Assembly: GCA_030549205.1 (NCBI GenBank)
Contig: JAUKTV010000006.1
Location: 1,072,501-1,136,500 of the forward strand
Direction of reading: 5' to 3'
Source: Apiosordaria backusii
Lineage: Eukaryota > Ascomycota > Sordariomycetes > Sordariales > Lasiosphaeriaceae
Length of the DNA stretch: 64,000 nucleotides
Position 1 is the first letter of the stretch, and each line of letters begins with the position of its first letter. Position numbers and translations under genes: made by a program. Below, one piece after another: positions 50,632 through 61,966 of the stretch. A model generated the notes under the pieces. That model made no database searches, had not been told where the DNA came from, and saw only the letters and a program-made list of their open reading frames with translations.

Positions 50632-52770
50632 GTAGCCCGCAGATCCGGGAGCTGCCGGACTGCTACTCCCTTCCCAAATTGCGTTTGCCCCCCTCGATGC
50701 CCAGGAAGAACAAGAGCCTGCTCGGATCAGTTGCCGAATCCTTACCAACCCAGGCATGAACCGCTCTCAACGCTACCCATATTCAGCAGCGCGTCGCGAG
50801 CACCCTGGAGTGGTTTGCGGCAGAAACCCAGGCATCCATGACATGCCGGCGACCAGCATCCTGGGCTGCCATGCGACGGCGGGGTGGGGTCTAGAGCTCA
50901 TTGCAACGCTTGCCTCGCAAGAGCCAGTCACAGTTGAGATGATGGGAGGAATGGCATCATTCTGCGAAACGTGGTAATTTGCACCCCAGGCAAAGTGGGA
51001 AAGATGCCCGTGATGCCCATGGGTATTTCTTTTTCCGCACCTGGGGTTGGCTACGTGTTCACGACGGACAGCAAAAAGGGCAGTGTGCTACTTATTACTG
51101 GCAATTATATCCATACGACCAATGAGCCACAACTTCAGCGCAGATTTTGTGTTGTCCGGATATAACAGCACAACTTTTATTCATCGCTACACTAAGCTCT
51201 ACATACAGTGGCGATCTTCCATGCAGGGTGTTTACCAAACTATCGATATCCCTTTAAGGCTTATGGGTGGCGGCAGTTCATTCTCTGGGCTTTGGGGGCC
51301 TTCCTAGTGTACACTATTCATCTGGTGTCACGGGAGGGGGGATGAAGGGACGAAAGAGGGGGAAAATGCTACCCTTCGGTGCACTCGCCGGGACTGGCGC
51401 TTTCGCTTGGGTTCGTTCCTCTTGGCTCCATGTCGGCACCGGTGGGCTCCCGGGAGAGTCCGTGGGGTCCCAAGCGAAAATCGAGCGACTGTGGAGAAGG
51501 GCCGCTCTTCCGTTCCTCGGTCGACAATCCCTTCTGGAACCAAACCAAGACCACCTTCTCCACCATCATTCTTGGCAAGATGATGGCCTATGAAGAGGTT
51601 CACTTCGTAAAGCTGGACACGGACATTCATAAAATATTATCCGCAGGACAGTACACTATGCTCGGGAGTATGTACCGGGCAGACTTTGGGCATCTAACCA
51701 CCTACCGTTATCACTATCATCGGAAAAAAGTCTTGACAGGAGTTCTTCCACACGCAGAACAACTTCACCCCAGATTCAGCCACCAAGCCACGCCGGCACA
51801 GCACCGGCATCGTGAACGGCAACTCCGGCGACTTCAGCTCTCTTGTTCCCCCTTTTCTGTCGCCTTCAGACTCCCCCGCCTGAACTGATGAATTTGCAAT
51901 TCCTCGCCTGAACTAATGCAAGCTAAAACAGACTAAGGATCCTTTTAGACCGCCAAGTCGCTCCATCAGTCCCTAGTCCGGCATTGTTATGCAACCCAAG
52001 CCCTTGCCCTGGCATAAACTCGTGTATGTACCTACGGAGAAATGCACTTTTGCGAACCCGAGAGACTGTTTCCCATCTGCGCGCTTTGCTTGACAGTTGA
52101 GGATAACGGCCATCTTCGCACTGTTGCTCGCCTGCGTTGGTTTCCTGGGCAAAATAGCAGTGAATGCACCTCAGTATCAAAGCTATTGATATCAACCACA
52201 CCAACATCTGCTGGCTTTGGGGTGTTTTCAGGCATTCAATTCTGTTCACTCTGGAAAAGGAAACTACCAGGTACCATGGGATGCTTGGCTAGCAACTAGT
52301 GTCTCGAGTCATGGAGAACCCTGCCTTTGTCTTCTTGGCCGAGGTACACACCCTGCTCCCAGTCCTGGGTTGCGGGCATTCGGGGTTCAGTGGGCAATCC
52401 TCGGGGGGACTCTATTGCGTGCCTTTCTCCCCCACCACAAACTCCACGCATCGGCTGATAAGAGTGATAGATAGAGGAAGTATCGATGCCTTCGACTATC
52501 GACGAGATGCGTTGCGAGAGTGCGATCGGCAGCAAACGACAACGATTGCACGTGGTGATGCCTTTGCGGATCCGATCTCGTTTCCTTCCTACACGTGGTG
52601 GTAAGGATGCTCCGTAAAGATCTGCCGATTCACGATGGTGAAGAGATCTTCGGGACTAGGTATTTGTCGTGATCAGAAGGTTAATGCAGACTTGTGGTAC
52701 GATCTCGACACCGCTTCTTCAACGACTCGCCATCACGGAACAGATGCAGTTTTTCCCATGATAAAACCCC

Positions 52771-52821
52771 CCTTCCACCCTCGTTCTCAGTAGCGACGGG
52801 GAAGGGGGATTTGAGAACGAG
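52771..52821. repeat. Inverted repeat
   Basis: CTCGTTCTCA (52780-52789) is matched exactly by TGAGAACGAG (52812-52821). A second complementary pair, CCTTCC-type and GGAAGGGGG, partly overlaps. It could form a hairpin or be a palindromic binding site. Confidence 0.7.
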
Positions 52822-53766
52822 AAGGTCCTTTTATTCAGTGGGCATTACATAAGAAGCTCAACCCCTAATAAACTCCACTGTTTGAATTCCATATCAAGGG
52901 AATCCCCGCTCAATTCAATCACACCGGTAGCATCCGGTGAAGCGTTATCACACAGACGGGGATAACGCTGCGGCTGCTGTCTCAGCCCAGCTCGCTTTCT
53001 TCACTGAGGGGCCGTTGATCATTTCCTGGAAGGGGTTTCCAGTCACCACCAAAATTTGGTCACTGAATCCTGCTCACGGAGTACGAGCCCTGAAGAAGAA
53101 TGTGGCTGACAAAAAGGAATCGCCTTGACACAAGGCTAGAGCCTTTCGGAACAGCCAAGACATATTCACGGACGCTGCCCACCACACAGGTGCTGGGCTC
53201 GGAGTCTTGTGGAGGCTTGGGTATGCAGGACAAGGACTTCATTGTCCACTTCCCACGTGGGAGAAGGGATTCTGACTTATTGTCGAAATGAGGTTTCACT
53301 CATTTTGCTTGCCATTTGGAACTTTCTATTTCTCTGCCGGTGGGAAGAAGGTGCGGCCGCCAGTGGTAGATTTTTTCTTAAAGAAAAGGAACCTTTGTTG
53401 TCGCCCCCTTTTTTTCCACCGCGAACCCGCCCTGATGCAACGTTCGTTTTGTTGATTATCTATTTGGCACAACCCAGCCAGATTCGTGGGCATCTGGCGA
53501 TGATCATTTCATAAAGCAAGGAATTCGCTGTATCCTGCTTTCGACTGCTGCTATCATACCATTTTGTGCCCCGGCGTACCCGGTACTTGCAAAAGATCGT
53601 CACTCGTCGTTCCTTCTCATCCCCACACGGCTTCTGATCAACCGTCAACGGCACCCCGCGTTTCGGCTCGTGCCCGGAATCGTACCGCTCGTTTTGTTGG
53701 TTTGTTATTCGGGGTGTTGGACCACTGAATATCACAGGGTATGTCAAGGTGATATCAGTCGCAAAC

Positions 53767-55112
53767 ATGACCATCCTACCTCGACACCCACCGCATCCCA
53801 ACGTGCTGGACATTCCGACGCCACCACTACAACAAGCCGGCCTCTTTATCATTTTCTTCTTTACAGCGATTGCCTTTGTTGCCTTTCTGCTCCGACTCTA
53901 TTCCCGCTACAGGACAAGACAATGGGGTCTCGACGATGCTATGGTCGGCTGTGCCATGCTGTTCTCACTCTTGATGATTGGGCCTTTCTACATGTGTAGG
54001 TCCAGGCCATTGGCATCTAATCACCCGTGGCCGACGCTGACATCCAACAGACATGAAGCTTGGGTACTTCGGTTGGAGACAAGAAGATGTTCCCCCGACA
54101 TATGATCCAATGCCAGCATTCTGGTGGTTCTATCTGGCCCAGCTATTTTACAATCCCATCTTGGCCTTTGTCAAGGCTTCAGTCCTCCTCTTCCTGCTGA
54201 GGCTCGGTGGCCAGAAGCCTGGTGTAAGGATGGTCATTTACGTCCTCAACGGCTTCAACGCTTGCCAGGCTGTGGCCGTCTTCTTCGTTGCGCTGCTCCA
54301 GTGCTTGCCTATCGAGGCCAACTGGGACTTTGCCCTCAAGGCCGATCCAAACACCAGATGCATTGACAACAGTTTCCACGTCGTTACCTCTTCTCTGACA
54401 CTGTTTACCGATGTCTTGGTCATTGTCATTCCGTTCTGGATCTTCTTGGGCCTCAAGATGAAGAAGGCTGCCAAGATGGCCGTCTTGGGTATCTTTGCGC
54501 TCGGTTTAGCGTACGTTCCCCTCGTCTGCTCTCAGCTCTGTTGGCTCCGACTGACTTTACATCTCCAGTGTGACCATCATCGGCGCTGTCCGCCTCAACG
54601 GCATCATCAAGCTCTTCTACATCCCACCCGACGGAAAGGACCCGTTCTACGACGTCACCGTTACTCTCTCGGTCGTCGAAGCCAACGTCGCCATCGTCTC
54701 CGCCTGCGCGCCGGCCCTCCGCCCCCTCTTCCGCATGTGGATGCCCGTCCTCTTCGGCGGCACCACCGAGCGCTACGTAAACAAGTACACCCCCAACAGC
54801 CAGCTCCCGTACTACGCCGGCCAGAGCAACACCAACGGCGCCAACGGCACCGGCATGCGTGGGGATGATGTTACCCTCAAGAACCTCAAGACGACCAAGA
54901 AGCGCGACGGCCACACCGAGTGCCGGAGCGCGAGCCCGAGCGGGAGCGAGGAGGAGATCATGACGTACAACGGCATCATGCGGACGACCGACGTGAGGGT
55001 GCAGTATGACGGGGCGAGCGGGTACGCGGTGCCTGGGCCAGCGGTGGACAAGAGCAGGCCGAGCGTCGAATCGAAGGGGGGAGTTGCTGTGGAGGAGAAG
55101 AGGACGGTTTAA
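53767..55112 (+). CDS. PTH11-like 7TM protein (fungal rhodopsin-type domain), 410 aa
   Basis: Exons 53767-53995, 54051-54510 and 54569-55112; donors GTAGGT and GTACGT, acceptors CAG. Seven hydrophobic spans run from AGLFIIFFFTAIAFVAFLL to ATVTL/VEANVAIVSACAPAL. The typical pattern of the family is present: DDAMVGCAMLF after TM1, LGYFGWRQEDVP before TM3, SVLLFLLRLGGQKPGVR, WDFALKADPNTRCIDN, LVIVIPFWIFLGLKMKKAAKM, and VEANVAIVSACAPALRPLF. There is no N-terminal CFEM domain. The cytosolic tail is hydrophilic. The Magnaporthe PTH11 protein senses surface cues; most relatives are untested. Plasma membrane. Confidence 0.92.
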
Positions 55113-56764
55113 GAGGCACTAACTTATGGAATGGCATGACTGGAGAAAAAAGGTGTTTGATGGAATAGGGGGGGGGGGATGCGGCGTGGTAGGTGGTTCC
55201 CAAAAGTCGTCTAAAAGCAACCGATCACACGCTTTTGGAGACATTTCCTTCTGACGTACACAGAGATGATATCCTTTTTTGTTGTGTTACTAGACACCTT
55301 TTGTTTCTCATACCCGTCCTTCTGGGCACTGTTTCCTCCTTGTGGATATTTCTACATGTCGGGAGCCTTTAGGATAGGTAGATTTACATGATCAAGAGAT
55401 AGTACTAGCTGTCCAATTTGACCATTTCACTAAATATTTCCACATGTATGGATGAGAGCGCCAATATTTGCAAGTCCGATATGATAGGTATTATTAGGTA
55501 GATAGGTACACGGGGTAGAAAAGTGTTATGGTAAAAGAGCAGACTAATGTAGATAACAAGTTTACGTATTCTTGACATTATATTTTTGCTTGATCTTTAT
55601 TCGATCTACCTTATGGTGAAATACTGCGGCGCAATAACAGGTGTACCAATGATGAACCGGCATCGATAATTGCTAGGCGCCTTTGCCAGGCACTCTCAGA
55701 CACACAAAGGAAGCTATATTAGCCGCGGCAGAAAAGAGCTCCTCTCAGCTCCAAGGCAACAATATTCAAGCTGGAATGTGGACTCTTTCAAAGCTTTCAC
55801 TAAGAGCTTACTTGAGAGAAGACCTCACTCATGAGAAAACTGATATCCAGTTCTCGTTGGTTACACCTGTTCAAGGTAGGGGCTCACTAGCAACTGCTTC
55901 TCGCTTTTGCACCATTGTCTTTGGTAGGTACCCTGGTTACAAACTGGACAGAGGTAAGGTCCTACAGCAACTCTCCTCTCGCCAATACACTCAAAGCAGA
56001 TGCGAACTCTACAAATGACGTGGTTTGTGCCTCGCAAGGCGTCCTCGCTGTTATTTCCTCAGTCGTGGCTACACATTCATCTACCGTCTTCCACTGGAGT
56101 TCATTCCCCCAAGATCAAGGTCTTATGTGTACCTCCAGCCTCTGACGCACAAACTACTTGCCGTACATTTCACCCCAATCCTACATGCTGCGAAGTGGTC
56201 AGAGACTAACTCCGCCCAGATTAATCACAATTTGAAAGTAGTTCGGTGAGTATGATCCCCATAGCTAAAGATGATATCTCGATCTAGGTAGAATGCAGAA
56301 CAACAGGCAGCACAGGGCTGTACCTATTTAGGTAGGCTGAGCTTGATGCGCAATATATGAGGTATGTATGAAATTTTGATAGGCCAGAGCGTTTTTCCAA
56401 TAAAAGGACTGGCTGTATTCTTTGCTTCATCCAGTGTCCATGGTGAGGTCACCTATAGTTTCTTGTGCGGCTCCCCTTTTATCTCGTATAGAGGATCCAA
56501 TCACATGAGATGCCACCCTTCAAGAGGGAATCTTGACGCGATGGTACCACGATCGTTGCAGCATAATGAATTCAAGGGAAACTCGAAGATGACCGCTGGG
56601 GACATGCCGTAAGAGCATATCTAGCCTCCATAAATAGGTACGCCGACTTCATTCCTCTCCGAACCCTTCATTACCAACAATATCAACTCACCATTCTCAG
56701 CCGTTCTAACAGGACCTTCATCAGCTACCTTGTCCTCGTCTCAGACCTCTTTTTCTCTGACGAG
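55113..56764. other. Intergenic
   Basis: About 1.65 kb; AT-rich in the first half with TAGGTAGATAGGTA-type repeats near 55493. No gene seen. It ends with a likely TATA (ATAAATA, 56630-56636) about 130 bp before the next gene. Confidence 0.5.
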
Positions 56765-57065
56765 ATGCAACTCTCCAATCTCATCACCCTTTCTGCCGTC
56801 ATCGGTTTCGGCACCGCCACCCTCGAGTTCAACGCATCGGGCCTTGTAGCTGGGTTATGAAGACTCGGTGTGAAGTGTGCTACGAGAGCACCCCCTCTTG
56901 CCTGCTGTGCAATGAAGGCGGTGATCCCAACGATGCGTTCGGGACGTTCGCGGCCTGCCTTGCCTGGTAAGATTGTACCAACCACATTTGTATTGTGGAA
57001 GTGCTAGAAGACTGATGCTTGATAAACAAATCAGCATCGCGACTTGCGATAGGAGGTGCTGCTAG
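56765..57065 (+). pseudogene. Small cysteine-rich secreted protein, apparent frameshift
   Basis: ATG 56765 gives a signal peptide (MQLSNLITLSAVIGFGTATL) but stops after 31 codons. Another frame, open from about 56761 and read from about 56818, encodes a compact Cys-rich chain (CSWVMKTRCEVC, CLLC, AACLAC). That chain runs into a GTAAGA donor at 56967; an acceptor at 57034 continues the frame to CIATCDRRCC and a stop at 57063-57065. The intron has an ACTGAT branch-like site. Ten cysteines in about 50 residues behind a signal peptide is the pattern of fungal small secreted (effector-like) proteins. The two frames differ by one base and no intron fits between them, so the gene is broken or the sequence has an error. 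Function unknown; no known toxin family recognised. Confidence 0.55.
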
Positions 57066-57787
57066 ACATGAAAGTACTGTACCTTACCTTGTAGAGGGAG
57101 ACTTTCAGCATCTAATGTCTTAGGGCTACCTACCTTAGGTATATAGACCCAAAAGATCACCATGATTAGCACATACGACCATATGTGGCAGAAAGCTCGG
57201 GATCCCGTCCGCTCTCCCCTAGATAAGCTGCCAACAGCCGGACCAGTACTCAAGTGGGTGACCATTGGGGAATCCCTGGTGTTGTATGTACTTTTTAAAT
57301 AGTGTAGAGTTAGAATTTTGTCACTCTATATTTATCGCCAGTATCTTCGGAGTATCTCCCAAGCTATCCCCTTTTTACTCTTTTGCTTTGCTTTTTTTCG
57401 GCAACCGGATCATGTGTGACGACATCTGCAGGGTAAATGTCTCGGCAGTGCGGTTCCGACAGCCAACAGATGCTACACTACAAGTGCCTATTGCCTTGGC
57501 GGCAGCTCATGTCCAACATCCACTAAACCTTTCTCAAGGAGGTGTACCGAGAACTGCCCCTGTGTGACCCTCTCAACGTGGGATTCAATGCACGCCTCTG
57601 GCTTCTTTTGCATCTTCTCTGGGTCTTCTGCACGTGTGCCATGCCAATGCCGAGCCGGAACCGTCTTATTCTAGCCAAGATATATGGGACGTTGGTTGCA
57701 GTGTCTGGGGAGGGGGTTACAGCGGGCCCAGGCCCAGCCCCTGCCAATAGCCTCAAATACGGTGCTGATGATGCCTTCACCATGGGG

Positions 57788-57794
57788 TATATAA
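57788..57794 (+). promoter_or_regulatory. TATA box of the 57886 gene
   Basis: TATATAA 92 bp upstream of the ATG, in GGGTATATAACGG, followed by a pyrimidine-rich leader. Confidence 0.65.
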
Positions 57795-57885
57795 CGGCCT
57801 CTTTGATCGCCTGCCCTTTGATTGTTTCTCTGTCTTTTACTTTCATCCTCTCAGTCTAAAAGGGAAAGGGAGAGAAAGCCAGAAA

Positions 57886-58956
57886 ATGAAACCGTTACCG
57901 ACTCTTCTCTCTTTTCTACCCCTTGTCGCGGCCTCTGGTGGAGGAGGAGGAGGAGGTCCGTCCCATGTCGCGACCGAAATCTTTTCCTTCCCCCCTACCA
58001 ACCCCATCTTTATCGAAAACCTTTTCGTCCTCCCCGACGCCCGCCTTTTGCTCACCTCCTTCGTCCACTTCGGCCCAGACACAAACTCCCCGCTCCACGT
58101 CCTCAACCCTATCACCTCGTCCGTCTCGGTGGTAACCACGCTCCCCAACTCCACCTCCCAGACCGGCATCGCCGAGCTGTCGGGAGCGAACAGATACGCC
58201 GTCACGGCCGGGATCGCGGGGAACAATTTCGAGTTTGTCAACAACACGGTCAACGTCTACGTTGTGTCGCTCGGGTGGAACGCGTCAAGCGCGACGGTGG
58301 TGGATACGATCCCCGTGCCGGGGGCCATCAGTGCGAACGGCTTGGTGGCGGTGGGGAATGTGGTTCTCAGCGCTGACTCCCGGGAGGGGAGGATCTTGAG
58401 GGTTGATACCATCACTAGAACGAGCAGTGTTGCGTTTGCGGATCCGCTGCTGTTTGGAGACCCGGCGAACGTGAGCGGGTCGCTGGGGGTCACGGGGGTG
58501 AACGGGCTGTTTCTCAAGTGGCACTTGGGTCATAGATGGGTGTATTTCACCAATACTGCGAGGGGGATTTATGGACGGTTCAAGGTCGATAGTTTGGGGT
58601 ATAAGGTTGGCAGTTTGGAGGTTTTGAGGACTGTGACGAGTGCTGATCCCATTGGGTTTACAAACTCGTTGGATGATTTAGTGGTGGATGGGGATGAGGA
58701 TGGGGATGGGGATGGGGATGGGTACATCGCCTGGCAAGACAAGTCCTTGCTGAAGGTGAAGAGGTATAGCAATGGAACCACTGCGCAGACAGTTGTTCTG
58801 GGACCTGGAGGGGTCGCGAGCGGAAATGCAGGTATCACGTTGAAGACGCCGACGTCTGTTGCGCTGGGACTTGGAGGTGGTCACATTTATGTCGGAACAG
58901 GAGGTGCCGAGGCCGGGAATCTCACTGGAGGGCAGGTGGTTAAGGTTACGATCTAA
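57886..58956 (+). CDS. Secreted SMP-30/gluconolactonase-like beta-propeller, 356 aa
   Basis: Single exon with a signal peptide (MKPLPTLLSFLPLVAASG) followed by a Gly run. The rest has the repeated four-stranded blade pattern of a six-bladed propeller (FIENLFVLPDARLLLTSFVH, then GIAELSGANRYAVTAG, then VNGLFLKWHLGHRWVYFTNT, then SLDDLVVDGDEDGDGDG, then PTSVALGLGGGHIYVGTGG). SMP-30-type propellers bind a divalent metal and some hydrolyse lactones; the catalytic residues cannot be fixed by eye, so activity is open. Several N-glycosylation sites fit secretion. The DG run is encoded by a 6-bp GGGGAT repeat. Confidence 0.82.
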   Translation: MKPLPTLLSFLPLVAASGGGGGGGPSHVATEIFSFPPTNPIFIENLFVLPDARLLLTSFVHFGPDTNSPLHVLNPITSSVSVVTTLPNSTSQTGIAELSGANRYAVTAGIAGNNFEFVNNTVNVYVVSLGWNASSATVVDTIPVPGAISANGLVAVGNVVLSADSREGRILRVDTITRTSSVAFADPLLFGDPANVSGSLGVTGVNGLFLKWHLGHRWVYFTNTARGIYGRFKVDSLGYKVGSLEVLRTVTSADPIGFTNSLDDLVVDGDEDGDGDGDGYIAWQDKSLLKVKRYSNGTTAQTVVLGPGGVASGNAGITLKTPTSVALGLGGGHIYVGTGGAEAGNLTGGQVVKVTI

Positions 58957-59419
58957 GGATATCACGAGATAGAGGGTTATGAACATCTACATGACGTTAA
59001 TGAGAAATGAAAAGAGAACGCTGAATCACAATGACACCCTTTGAACATGGAAAAATGACATGACCCGGTCCCTGGCGTGCGGAGTAGCTCCCCCAAGTCC
59101 TGGAATAACCCCAATTGGCCACTGCCATAAAACATGGCCGCCAAGACTGCGGGCAGCTTATTCTGGGGAAGGGGATTCGTTTACCCGGCAGTTGACGGCC
59201 GTGAAAGCTGTGATATTCGCCGTCGGTATATACATCCGATCTCCGAGATGGCAGTATCGGAATGAGGGGAAAAGGTGACATTGCAGCTTTGCATTCAGCT
59301 TATTAGCTACGACATGAAGGAGTTCTTGTCTTGAGTTCAGCGTCCTCTTGTTTAACCACTTTCTTGGAGATTTTCATTTGGCTTTGTGTCGTCATGTATC
59401 CTTGAGCGTCAGTATCACA

Positions 59420-61299
59420 ATGTTATCCACAGCCCTCATCACTCTAACCCTCGGGTTAGGGATCACATATCTCATTCTTAATTACCCACGTGTGAGTCTT
59501 CTTCTTCCCGGCCTACCTTACCTACTCAATGTCCTCTTCATTCATACCTAACTCCTGAAAGTTAAAACAAACCTACCGCCTCTCCCGCCACCGCTCCTCC
59601 CTCCCCCCATCACCACCAACCCTGAAAACGGGCATCTCCAAGCCATGGCTCTGGTTCCGAGAACTCCACCAGCAATACGGCGACGTAGTCTACCTTCAGC
59701 TCGGCCCAACACCCACCATCCTTCTGGGCTCAGCACAAGCAGCATGGGACCTCCTCGAGCGCAAAGGGAGCATCTACTCCAGCCGTCCGAGATTCATCAT
59801 GGGCCAAGAGCTGCTGTCCAATAACCTGAGAGGGTTGATGGCCGGGTACAATGACTTTTGGAGGAGGTGGAGGAAGCTGCTGCACAGCGGGTTCATGGCG
59901 AGACAGTCGGAAAAGTACAGGTGGATTCAGAGCTTGGAGAGCAAAGTGCTGATGAAAGAGCTGCTCGATAAGCCTAATGGGTACAGAGAGTGGCTGGAGC
60001 GGTATGCGGCCAGTGTGATTGTCATGGTAACGTATGGGAGGAGGGTGACGGATGTAAGGAAGGATGAGGTGGTGGAAATGAACAGGTTGGCAATGGAGAG
60101 ATTGACTTTGGTGAAGTAAGTCCTTGATTTTAATCTTCTTTGTTTGAGGAAAGAGAAGACTAACAGAATGACAGTATCCCCGGAAAATATGCAGTAGAGC
60201 GCTACCCGGCTTTGAAATATGTTCCAGCATTCCTGGCGCCCTGGAAAAGGATGGTGTTGGAACAGAGAAAAAAAGACATTCAGATGTACACATCATTGAT
60301 GAACGACGTCAAGTTACGAATGGCGGAAGGCAGATTACCGGACTGCTTTGCAAAGCACTTGCTAGATGAACAGAAGGGACTGGGAATGAGCGATCTGGAA
60401 GTTGCTTATGCGGCAGGAACCCCTTTTGGAGCTGGTGTGGAGACTGTATGTTGCCCCTGAATCAGCCCCTTTGTGAACAGCACTAACCAAACAAACAAAC
60501 AAATAACAGTCAGCAGGATCTTTGGCATCTTTCGTCCTTGCCTGCGTAAAATTCGGCCCTTCCTTCATCCCAAGAGCACAAGCTGAGCTTGACAATGTCG
60601 TGGGCCGTGACAGACTTCCCACCTTCGACGACCTGCCCAACCTCCCCTACATTAACGCGATCGTCTCTGAAACCCTCCGCTGGCGACCCATTGCCGTCCT
60701 AGGTGGCACACCCCACGCCACCACAGCAGACGACTGGTACAAAGGGATGTATATCCCAAAAGGAAGCACCATCATTGCGCCCTTGTGGAGTAGTATGTCT
60801 CTCCGTCTTGCCGATCCTCTTTGGAATAATGAAAAACTAACATGAATACTTTAGTTCACCTCAACGAAAAAGACTTCCCCGACCCCCACACCTTCCTCCC
60901 CGAACGTTTTCTCGACAAGGAAAGAATAGCTTCATATCCCGGTACGACTGGTCACAGCGCCTTTGGATGGGGTCGAAGAATCTGTCCGGGTATGCATCTC
61001 GGTCAGGCGTCTGTTAACATCAACATTGCGAGGATACTCTGGGGATTTAATGTGAAGCCCGCCAGGGATGCCAAGACGGGCAAAGAGATTGACGTCGATA
61101 TGTAAGTGCCCGTTGTCACGTCCTCCAAGCCCTGCGTGCAGAGTGTTAACATTGAAACAGTTTTGCCTTTTCAGACGGCTTCAACTCTGGCCCATTGCCG
61201 TTTGCTTGCGAGATTAAGCCGCGGTCGAAGAAACATGTGGAGGTTATCGAGCGGGAGTTTAGAGAGGCTAGTGCCAAGCTCGAGGCGTATGAAGCTTGA
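59420..61299 (+). CDS. Cytochrome P450, 521 aa, six exons
   Basis: Exons 59420-59491, 59562-60115, 60175-60445, 60510-60792, 60855-61101 and 61161-61299; all introns are GT-AG with compatible phases. An N-terminal membrane anchor (TALITLTLGLGITYLIL) precedes a Pro-rich hinge. K-helix E353-T-L-R356 (SETLRWRP), the PERFL motif and the haem loop FGWGRRICPGMHLG with Cys437 are complete. It resembles the microsomal fungal class that includes O-methylsterigmatocystin oxidoreductase-like enzymes (CYP64/620 area), by the stretch QLGPTPTILLGSAQAAWDLL and the order of exons. ER membrane, needs a P450 reductase. Substrate unknown. The I-helix lacks a classic A-G-x-D-T (GSLASFVLACV), which is common in this group. 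Confidence 0.95.
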
Positions 61300-61966
61300 T
61301 CGCTGCTCCAATGAAGGGGTTCTGATCGAGAAGCATACTTTCCAGCGGAACATTTCCGCTGGAGAGTATGACGGCGGCTCAGCTTTGCCATGGTGTAAGA
61401 TATTAGGTACCTTACTTATACTTCATGTTAAGTGGAATTAATGTCTTCAGACACCTGATGCCTGGAACCTTGAAGGTCAGTGAGACGTCCTGCGTAAAAG
61501 AGCTTTCAGCATTCAGCAGAAACAGCTCCGCACCTTGGAGCAACTCCCAGCCCCTAAGCCCCTGACTACCCCCTCCTGTGTATGTCCCTGACAAGATAGA
61601 ATAGGCTAAAGAATTCGCAAATCCTAAACAAAAAGGTATAGAGATAGGTATTATATTCAGAGGTACTTTGAAAATATACAACAGCTAAACATTCCAGTCC
61701 TGCCTTTTGCCCCAAGCTTTTTATCGAATATTGACCCATGCAAACCAAACAGCGCCATGCCGGTACCTTGAGTATACTAAATAACTGCAAGAACTCGTCA
61801 ACACCGACCGAAAGAATAGGTACAAAGAGCCACCCACTTGGTTCTGATGACAGGTTCGTAAAATAACAAAACCAGATATCCTCCCTTTGACGCCAACCAT
61901 AATGCATACAAAACCATGGATCGTTAGAGAACGACCAGAAAGGAGATCCTGCAAGAGTAAAATATT
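61300..61966. other. Convergent intergenic region
   Basis: About 670 bp between the P450 and the ankyrin regulator, which converge; AT-rich terminator-type sequence, no gene seen. Confidence 0.5.

Larger units (their letters stand above)
50523..53766. other. Long intergenic region
   Basis: About 3.2 kb, the longest gene-free stretch. Frames near 51380 and 52217 are short and show no domain or splicing. It holds an inverted repeat (listed) and both 5' regions of the flanking divergent genes. Confidence 0.5.

Noticed and set aside
51379..51888. Plus-strand 169-codon frame
   Set aside because: Composition typical of random DNA; no homology cue, TATA or intron.
53640..53710. tRNA-like stretch with CCCGGAATCG
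   Set aside because: No matching acceptor or anticodon stem could be formed around it.
55683..56018. Plus-strand 111-codon frame
   Set aside because: Begins with TTG rather than ATG and has no domain or splice evidence.
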